36,574 nt of DNA from Candidatus Aminicenantota bacterium (lineage in GTDB: Bacteria; Acidobacteriota; Aminicenantia; Aminicenantales; Aminicenantaceae): the NCBI GenBank assembly GCA_023133225.1, contig JAGLWV010000071.1, positions 1 through 36,574 on the forward strand, written 5' to 3'. Both the position numbers and the translations under genes were made by a program. Within the stretch, counting starts at the first letter, position 1, and every line of letters starts with the position of its first letter. Positions 32,136-36,574 of the stretch are shown one piece after another. The notes under the pieces were generated by a model, which saw only the letters and a program-made list of their open reading frames with translations, made no database searches and was not told the origin of the DNA.

Positions 32136-33359
32136 ATGAGTAAGGTTGCAGAGATTTTACCCGCATTATTATCAAAAACATCAGAAGTTTTGGTCCGTTC
32201 TGAGATACGAGAGCTTTTAAAGCTTACATCCCAGCCGGGAATCGTTTCCTTTGCAGGGGGGCTGCCTGATCCAGGACTTTTTCCCATAGAAGAAATGAAA
32301 GATGTCGTTAATACAGTCCTGGAAAGAGAGGGCGGTCAAGCTTTACAGTATGGACCGACTGAGGGTGACAGCCGCTTGATTGATTTTATAGTGAGATGGA
32401 TGAGAGAGGATGAAGGGGCCGAAATAGATAAAGATAATATTTTAATTGTTTCTGGCTCGCAGCAGGCACTGGATTTGGTTGGCAAGATTTTTATTAATCC
32501 CGGAGACCCAATAATCGTTGGGCTCCCAACCTATCTTGGAGCTGTGCAGGCTTTCAAGAGTTATAGAGCGAAGATGATAGGGGTACATGTAGGTAATGAG
32601 GGAATGGATATAGAAAGAGTAGAAGAAATATTGAGGGAATACAGAGAAAAAGAAGAAAAAGTAAAATTTATCTATGTCGTTCCCGATTTTCAGAATCCTT
32701 CAGGTGTGACGATGACTCTGGAGCGTAGGGAAAAACTGTTAAGTCTGTGTTATGAATACGGGACGGTAGTTGTGGAAGACAGTCCTTACCGAGATCTGAT
32801 ATTCGAAGGCGAACCTTTTCCTATGGTGGGAGCCATGGACAAAAAGGGATATGCTTTTTCTCTCCATACATTTTCCAAGATACTTTCACCGGGTTTCCGC
32901 ATGGGCTGGATTATTGCCAATAGCGCGATCATGGATAAGCTGGTTATGGCCAAACAGTCTGCAGATTTATGCACTGCACCTTTCGGTCAATCCGTAATAT
33001 ATGAATTTTGCAGGCGCGGCCTTCTCAAGCCGCATATCGAAAAAATAGTCAAGCTCTACAGGAAAAAACGTGACATTATGCTTAACGCCCTCGATAAATA
33101 CATACCGAAGGAGACAGGCATTAGCTGGACACATCCTCAGGGAGGGCTTTTCCTGTGGATGACTCTGCCGGAACATCTCGATGCAGATGATATCTTCCCG
33201 AGAGCGGTAGAGAAAAAGGTCGCCTATGTTATGGGCTCTGCTTTTCATTTTGACAGGAGCGGGAAAAATACACTCAGACTGAATTTCTCTTATCCGCGTG
33301 AAGAGCAGATCGATGAAGGGATAAAGCGTCTGGCTGATCTGTTTAAGGAACTGCTTTAG
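32136..33359 (+). CDS. Fold-type I PLP-dependent aminotransferase (class I/II, LysN/2-aminoadipate type)
   Basis: 407 aa, ATG with AGGAGG 9 nt upstream. IRELLKLTSQPGIVSFAGGLPDPGLFP at the N-terminus, LQYGPTEGDSRL, SGSQQALDLVGKIF, YVVPDFQNPSGVTM (N that contacts PLP), VVEDSPYRDL (D), HTFSKILSPGFRMGW (Schiff-base K248) and LRLNFSYPREEQI (substrate carboxylate-binding R) identify a class I/II aminotransferase of the branch that includes LysN and multi-substrate 2-oxoglutarate aminotransferases. No GntR domain is fused. It transfers an amino group, probably between an aromatic, branched or 2-aminoadipate-type amino acid and 2-oxoglutarate; exact substrate is unknown. A small ABM-like gene follows 36 bp later and is probably co-transcribed. 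Confidence 0.9.
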   Translation: MSKVAEILPALLSKTSEVLVRSEIRELLKLTSQPGIVSFAGGLPDPGLFPIEEMKDVVNTVLEREGGQALQYGPTEGDSRLIDFIVRWMREDEGAEIDKDNILIVSGSQQALDLVGKIFINPGDPIIVGLPTYLGAVQAFKSYRAKMIGVHVGNEGMDIERVEEILREYREKEEKVKFIYVVPDFQNPSGVTMTLERREKLLSLCYEYGTVVVEDSPYRDLIFEGEPFPMVGAMDKKGYAFSLHTFSKILSPGFRMGWIIANSAIMDKLVMAKQSADLCTAPFGQSVIYEFCRRGLLKPHIEKIVKLYRKKRDIMLNALDKYIPKETGISWTHPQGGLFLWMTLPEHLDADDIFPRAVEKKVAYVMGSAFHFDRSGKNTLRLNFSYPREEQIDEGIKRLADLFKELL

Positions 33360-33395
33360 TAATAAAAAGGATTAACCAAAAAGGAGGGATATGCC

Positions 33396-33689
33396 ATGTT
33401 TGCACGTTTAACCACGGCTCAAATAAAGATGAAGAGGATAGATGAATTTATAAAGCGCTATGAAGAGAGTGTTGTCCCTGCAGCCAAGACACAGAAGGGG
33501 TATTGTGGAATCTATCTCTTCGTTGATCGCGAAACTGGCAATGGTGTTGCTATCAGCCTATGGGACAAAGAAGAAGATGCCCTTGCCAATGAACAAAACC
33601 TCTATTACCAGGAACAGGTAGCTAAGTTTATTACCTATTACGAAAAGAATCCTATTCGCGAAGGATATGAGGTTTGTGTTAAAGCCTGA
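33396..33689 (+). CDS. Small ABM-like (dimeric alpha/beta-barrel) protein
   Basis: 97 aa, ATG with AAGGAGGG 7 nt upstream. The pattern MFARLTTAQIKMKRIDEFIKRYEESVVPAAKTQKGYCGIYLFVDRETGNGVAISLWDKEEDA is the ferredoxin-like fold of antibiotic-biosynthesis-monooxygenase (ABM) and stress-responsive dimeric barrel proteins. Many such small proteins are cofactor-free oxygenases, heme-degrading enzymes or of unknown role; no heme-ligand or catalytic residues can be assigned. It follows the aminotransferase gene closely. Confidence 0.75.
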   Translation: MFARLTTAQIKMKRIDEFIKRYEESVVPAAKTQKGYCGIYLFVDRETGNGVAISLWDKEEDALANEQNLYYQEQVAKFITYYEKNPIREGYEVCVKA

Positions 33690-33806
33690 ACACTTCTTCC
33701 CAATTCAAATAACAATACATACTACCTGCAGATCATCCTTGGAGAAGACAATAGCCCTCCCTTCACCATAACTCGTACTTAGAGAGGGCCATTTAAATGA
33801 AAGTAA

Positions 33807-33847
33807 AACCGGACATTTTTACGTTGCTAAGAACCGGACATTTTCAC
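33807..33847. mobile_element. Remnant of a transposon end with double CCGGACA repeats
   Basis: AACCGGACATTTTTAC (33807-33822) repeats as AACCGGACATTTTCAC (33832-33847), 25 bp apart, followed by TTTGCCTTGACA. Such multiple CCGGACATTT repeats are typical of the ends of IS21-family elements. No transposase gene is present, so this is at most a solo end left by deletion or excision. Confidence 0.5.
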
Positions 33848-33874
33848 TTTGCCTTGACACCGTACTTGCCGGTT

Positions 33875-33903
33875 TTGACAGTAAACATATTCTATGATAT
33901 AAG
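33875..33903 (+). promoter_or_regulatory. Sigma70-like promoter of fabF
   Basis: A perfect TTGACA (33875-33880), a 17-bp spacer and TATAAG (33898-33903) make this the best promoter match in the window. It lies 164 bp upstream of the fabF GTG and immediately beyond the transposon-end-like repeats. Confidence 0.65.
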
Positions 33904-34067
33904 TTTATTCTGGAAATTTGAGTGAGATATTCATAGTGAATAAATACTTGTTTTTATTCGCTTCTCATTTAAGCCACGTAACTTCTTCCCTCGACTCGTC
34001 ATCAAATCTTCGAGGATTATCGAGGTTTCTTATATAGCTTTTCGAATTCTCAAAAGAATAAAATGCT

Positions 34068-35321
34068 GTGAAAGAACATAGAGTTGCCGTGACAGGATTA
34101 GGAGTTGTAACTCCTGTTGGAGTGGGCATTGAAGAATTCTGGGAGGGATTGAAAGCTGGCAGAAACGGTGTGTCGAGAGTGACACACTTCGACCCGACTG
34201 ATTTTTCTTCTCATATGGCTGCAGAGGTGAAGGATTTTGATCCAAAAGAATGGGTGGATGCCAAATCAGTCAGGCGGATGGACAGGTTCACACAATTCAG
34301 TCTGGCCTCTTCAAAGATGGCGCTCGAAGATTCCGGTTTGTTTGATGCCTCCTTTGATGAAAACAGAGCGGGAGTGATCATTGGTTCTGGTATCGGAGGT
34401 TCAGATACAATTGAGAAGGCCCATTCCAGTCTTAGTGAGAAAGGACCAAAGTCTTTGAATCCCTTTTTTGTGTCGAAAGCGCTCATAAATATGGCAGCAT
34501 GTGCAGTTTCCATTAAATATGGTTTGAAAGGACCTCTTTCTGCCCCTTCCGTTGCCTGTTCCACCGGGGCGAATGCAATCGGTGAGGCATTCCGGATTAT
34601 TCAAAGAGGTGATGCGGACATTATGCTGACTGGAGGTTCTGAGGCCTGTGTCACTCCATTGGCCTTCGGAGGATTCTGTGCAACACGGTCCATGTCAAGA
34701 AGAAACGATTGTGTCGAGAAGGCAAGCAGACCTTTTGACAGAAACCGAGATGGTTTTGTTATGGGAGAAGGAGCCGGTGTCGTTGTTTTAGAAAAGCTTG
34801 CGCATGCGCACAGCAGGGGTGTCCGCATCTATGCCGAACTCGTCGGATATGGTAATGCCGCCGACGCTTTTCACTTCACAGCTCCGGAACCCAACGGTGA
34901 AGGGATGGTTAGAGTGATGAGAAAGACGATTAAAGATGCACATATCAATCCGGAGGACATAGAATATATCAATGCCCATGGCACTTCTACCGTACTGAAT
35001 GATAAAACAGAAAGTAAAGCCATTATGAAGGTTTTTGGAGAATACGCGAAGAAACTGAAGCTTAGCTCTATAAAATCAATGATCGGCCACCTCTTGGCTG
35101 CTGCTGGAGCAGTGGAATTTGTATCTACGGTTATGAGCGTTTATACTGGCATTGTTCCTCCTACAATCAACTATGAAGAGTCCGATCCAGAATGCCCGCT
35201 CGATTATGTAGTCAATGGCGTTGAGGCGGTCGACGTTAAGATGGCGATGAGCAATTCTTTTGGATTTGGTGGAGGGAACGCATGTCTTATAGTAAAGAAA
35301 AATATTGGGGCTGAGAAATGA
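34068..35321 (+). CDS. fabF: Beta-ketoacyl-ACP synthase II
   Basis: 417 aa, close to the usual FabF length. The catalytic triad sits at family positions: C164 in APSVACSTGANAIG, H304 in NAHGTSTVLNDKTE and H341 in IGHLLAAAGAVEF; the C-terminal FGFGGGNACLIV loop is present. It condenses acyl-ACP with malonyl-ACP in fatty acid elongation in the cytosol. The start is GTG with hardly any SD, but the protein begins KEHRVAVTGLGVVTPVG exactly as FabFs do. The next gene overlaps its stop by 4 bp (ATGA), so the two are coupled. No acpP, fabG or fabD is nearby, so this pair may be a dedicated or secondary set rather than the core cluster. Confidence 0.95.
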   Translation: MKEHRVAVTGLGVVTPVGVGIEEFWEGLKAGRNGVSRVTHFDPTDFSSHMAAEVKDFDPKEWVDAKSVRRMDRFTQFSLASSKMALEDSGLFDASFDENRAGVIIGSGIGGSDTIEKAHSSLSEKGPKSLNPFFVSKALINMAACAVSIKYGLKGPLSAPSVACSTGANAIGEAFRIIQRGDADIMLTGGSEACVTPLAFGGFCATRSMSRRNDCVEKASRPFDRNRDGFVMGEGAGVVVLEKLAHAHSRGVRIYAELVGYGNAADAFHFTAPEPNGEGMVRVMRKTIKDAHINPEDIEYINAHGTSTVLNDKTESKAIMKVFGEYAKKLKLSSIKSMIGHLLAAAGAVEFVSTVMSVYTGIVPPTINYEESDPECPLDYVVNGVEAVDVKMAMSNSFGFGGGNACLIVKKNIGAEK

Positions 35322-36394
35322 AAATTCCAAAGCTTACGATTGGAAGTATAACTTCAGATATTCCCATTATTCAGGGAGGTATGGGAGTCAAAGTTTCCCT
35401 TTCTTTGCTTTCTGCCGCTGTAGCCAAAGAGGGGGGAATAGGTACAATTGCAAGCGTGGGACTCGGTGATATTGAGGCTTCGAAAAATGAGTATGAAAGG
35501 GTGTCTCGGGAAGCTCTGGAGCAGGAGATCCAGAAAGCTAAAAGTTTGACAGATGGCCATATCGCCGTCAATATCATGGGTGTGCTCAGCAACGCCGACG
35601 ATTTGGTAAGGGCTGCTGTAAGAGGAGGAATTAAAATAATTGCTTTTGGTGCTGGTCTTCCTCTTAAGCTTCCTGCCCTGGTAGAAGATAATTCAGTAAA
35701 TCTTCTTCCTATCATCAGTTCGGGCAGGGCTGCTGAACTGATCCTTCGTTGCTGGGATAGACGTTTCAGAAGAACTGCCGATGGACTCATTCTCGAAGGC
35801 CCCTTAGCAGGCGGGCATCTTGGCTTTTCTTTTGAGCAGCTCAGTCATCCGGAAAAATATTCCCTCAATGATCTGCTGCCTGAAATTCTGGATGTCGTGA
35901 AACCATATGAAGATAAATACGGAAGCAAAATTCCTGTTATCGTTGCCGGAGGCATCTTTGATGGAAATGATATTGCCCGGATGTTGTCACTCGGGGCATC
36001 TGGAGTACAGATGGCTACACGTTTTGTTTGTACCGATGAATGTGATGTAGCTCAGGAGTTCAAGGAGGAATATCTTAAAGCTCGAAAAGAAGATATTGTC
36101 ATTATTAAAAGTCCTGTGGGCATGCCTGGTAGAGCTATTCGGAATCAATTTTTAAAGTCTTTAGAAAATCAAGGCAAACTTAAAATTAACTGTCCTTATA
36201 GATGCTTGAGAACGTGCAACGTGAATGAGGCGAAGTATTGTATTGCCCTGGCTCTTGTAAACGCCTGCGTTGGAGATGTTGTCAACGGATTGATCTTTAG
36301 CGGACAGAATGCCTATCGTATCAATAAGATCATAACCGTTAAGGAACTCATATCAGAGCTCCTCGCCGAGATCGAGGCAAGCGATTTGACTTAA
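35318..36394 (+). CDS. FabK / nitronate monooxygenase-family FMN oxidoreductase
   Basis: 358 aa, starting at the ATGA overlap with fabF. TIM-barrel flavoprotein of the 2-nitropropane dioxygenase family: IPIIQGGMGVKVSLSLLSAAVAKEGGIGTIASVG (FMN-binding start), EGPLAGGHLGF with H167, IPVIVAGGIFDGNDIARMLSLGASGVQMATRFV (phosphate-binding part). The family includes nitronate monooxygenases and the enoyl-ACP reductase FabK; physical coupling to fabF favours a fatty-acid role, but the motifs alone do not separate the two. The C-terminal ~65 residues hold a Cys cluster, CPYRCLRTCNVNEAKYC, known in a subfamily from anaerobes and possibly metal or Fe-S binding (inference). It is the last gene in the window. 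Confidence 0.85.
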   Translation: MKIPKLTIGSITSDIPIIQGGMGVKVSLSLLSAAVAKEGGIGTIASVGLGDIEASKNEYERVSREALEQEIQKAKSLTDGHIAVNIMGVLSNADDLVRAAVRGGIKIIAFGAGLPLKLPALVEDNSVNLLPIISSGRAAELILRCWDRRFRRTADGLILEGPLAGGHLGFSFEQLSHPEKYSLNDLLPEILDVVKPYEDKYGSKIPVIVAGGIFDGNDIARMLSLGASGVQMATRFVCTDECDVAQEFKEEYLKARKEDIVIIKSPVGMPGRAIRNQFLKSLENQGKLKINCPYRCLRTCNVNEAKYCIALALVNACVGDVVNGLIFSGQNAYRINKIITVKELISELLAEIEASDLT

Positions 36395-36432
36395 GTGAGT
36401 CATTTTATTCCTTTTTATCCCCTCTAATCCAT

Positions 36433-36466
36433 TTATCCTGAATTATTCATAAAAACTGCCGACACC
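36433..36466 (+). repeat. Dispersed repeat, full 34-bp copy (right)
   Basis: Perfect reverse complement of 47-80. About 90 bp further, the last bases of the window (AAGTCGGCATTTTTTACCCT, 36555-36574) look like a degenerate copy in the opposite sense, so the right end may be a complete miniature element with inverted termini. It follows the last gene by about 40 bp. Confidence 0.75.
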
Positions 36467-36574
36467 ATATCTTATTTTCAATGATATCAGCTCTTTATGC
36501 TGTTTTTCTCATGACAAAGTCTTAGACTTTCTTCTATGTTCTCAATTTTATAATAAGTCGGCATTTTTTACCCT

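Larger units (their letters stand above)
33690..34067. other. 378-bp intergenic region before fabF
   Basis: It contains a GCCCTC/GAGGGC inverted repeat (33754-33789), a CATTTAAATG palindrome at 33790-33799, a double CCGGACA transposon-end-like repeat (33807-33847), a good sigma70-like promoter (33875-33903) and a ~155-nt untranslated leader holding CCTCGA/TCGAGG arms. No ORF was seen. Confidence 0.6.

Noticed and set aside
1-36574. CRISPR array, prophage, tRNA or rRNA
   Set aside because: I found no regularly spaced repeats with unique spacers, no phage structural or integrase genes and no recognisable tRNA or rRNA sequence.

Overview
The window is bacterial chromosome of moderate GC content, with 24 credible protein genes and no rRNA or tRNA gene that I could see. 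The gene mix fits a Candidatus Aminicenantes / Acidobacteriota-like lineage: a zinc-ribbon Ser/Thr kinase fused to TPRs, a secreted TPR plus WD40-like (PD40) propeller, a VWFA-related Acidobacterial-type protein, a 6-bladed beta-propeller lipoprotein-like protein, a TMTC-type membrane protein and many Na+-coupled symporters. This assignment is an inference from family content; no marker gene is present to prove it. Outer-membrane components (a DUF1302-like barrel and a LolA-like protein) indicate a diderm envelope.

Layout. 0.1-6.6 kb holds signalling and envelope genes: a soluble HD-GYP protein, a HEAT-repeat protein that appears to share its N-terminal domain, a TMTC-like membrane protein with TPRs, and a membrane-anchored HD-domain protein whose GYP motif is degenerate. 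6.7-11.6 kb is a tight four-gene minus-strand operon: D-hydantoinase/dihydropyrimidinase, group II PLP decarboxylase, AGCS Na+/amino-acid symporter and hydantoin-racemase-like protein. It looks like a route for importing and breaking down cyclic ureides or amino acids. 11.8-16.9 kb is a plus-strand operon: a sensor kinase with a TPR-containing extracytoplasmic region, an OmpR-family regulator and a secreted TPR/PD40 protein. 17-23 kb has a secreted protein of unknown function bracketed by identical palindromes, the large Ser/Thr kinase, and a VWA-like protein without a MIDAS motif. 23.4-27.4 kb has an SSS symporter, a membrane-anchored GlmU-like nucleotidyltransferase and a beta-propeller protein. 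27.5-32 kb is an apparent envelope lipid-transport operon (outer-membrane barrel, RND/MMPL exporter, LolA-like protein) behind a promoter framed by two identical palindromic operators. 32.1-36.4 kb has an aminotransferase with a small ABM-like protein, then fabF translationally coupled to a FabK/nitronate-monooxygenase-like flavoprotein.

The most notable non-coding signals are: (1) 11-bp-phased arrays of a GTTRAGA heptamer both between the response-regulator gene and the TPR/PD40 gene and upstream of the Ser/Thr kinase gene, suggesting a small regulon of the OmpR-type regulator encoded here; (2) twin CAAACGTTTG operators around the MMPL-operon promoter, with no cognate regulator in the window; (3) three identical 56-bp REP-like hairpins, one filling the gap between two convergent stop codons; (4) several other dispersed palindromic repeats, including a perfect 34-bp inverted pair near the two window ends, a GTCAT-type miniature repeat, GGGGACAGG-type hairpins and a double-repeat transposon-end remnant next to the fabF promoter.

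Start codons were revised from the ORF track where a ribosome binding site argued for it. Non-ATG starts (GTG, TTG) look frequent in this genome.
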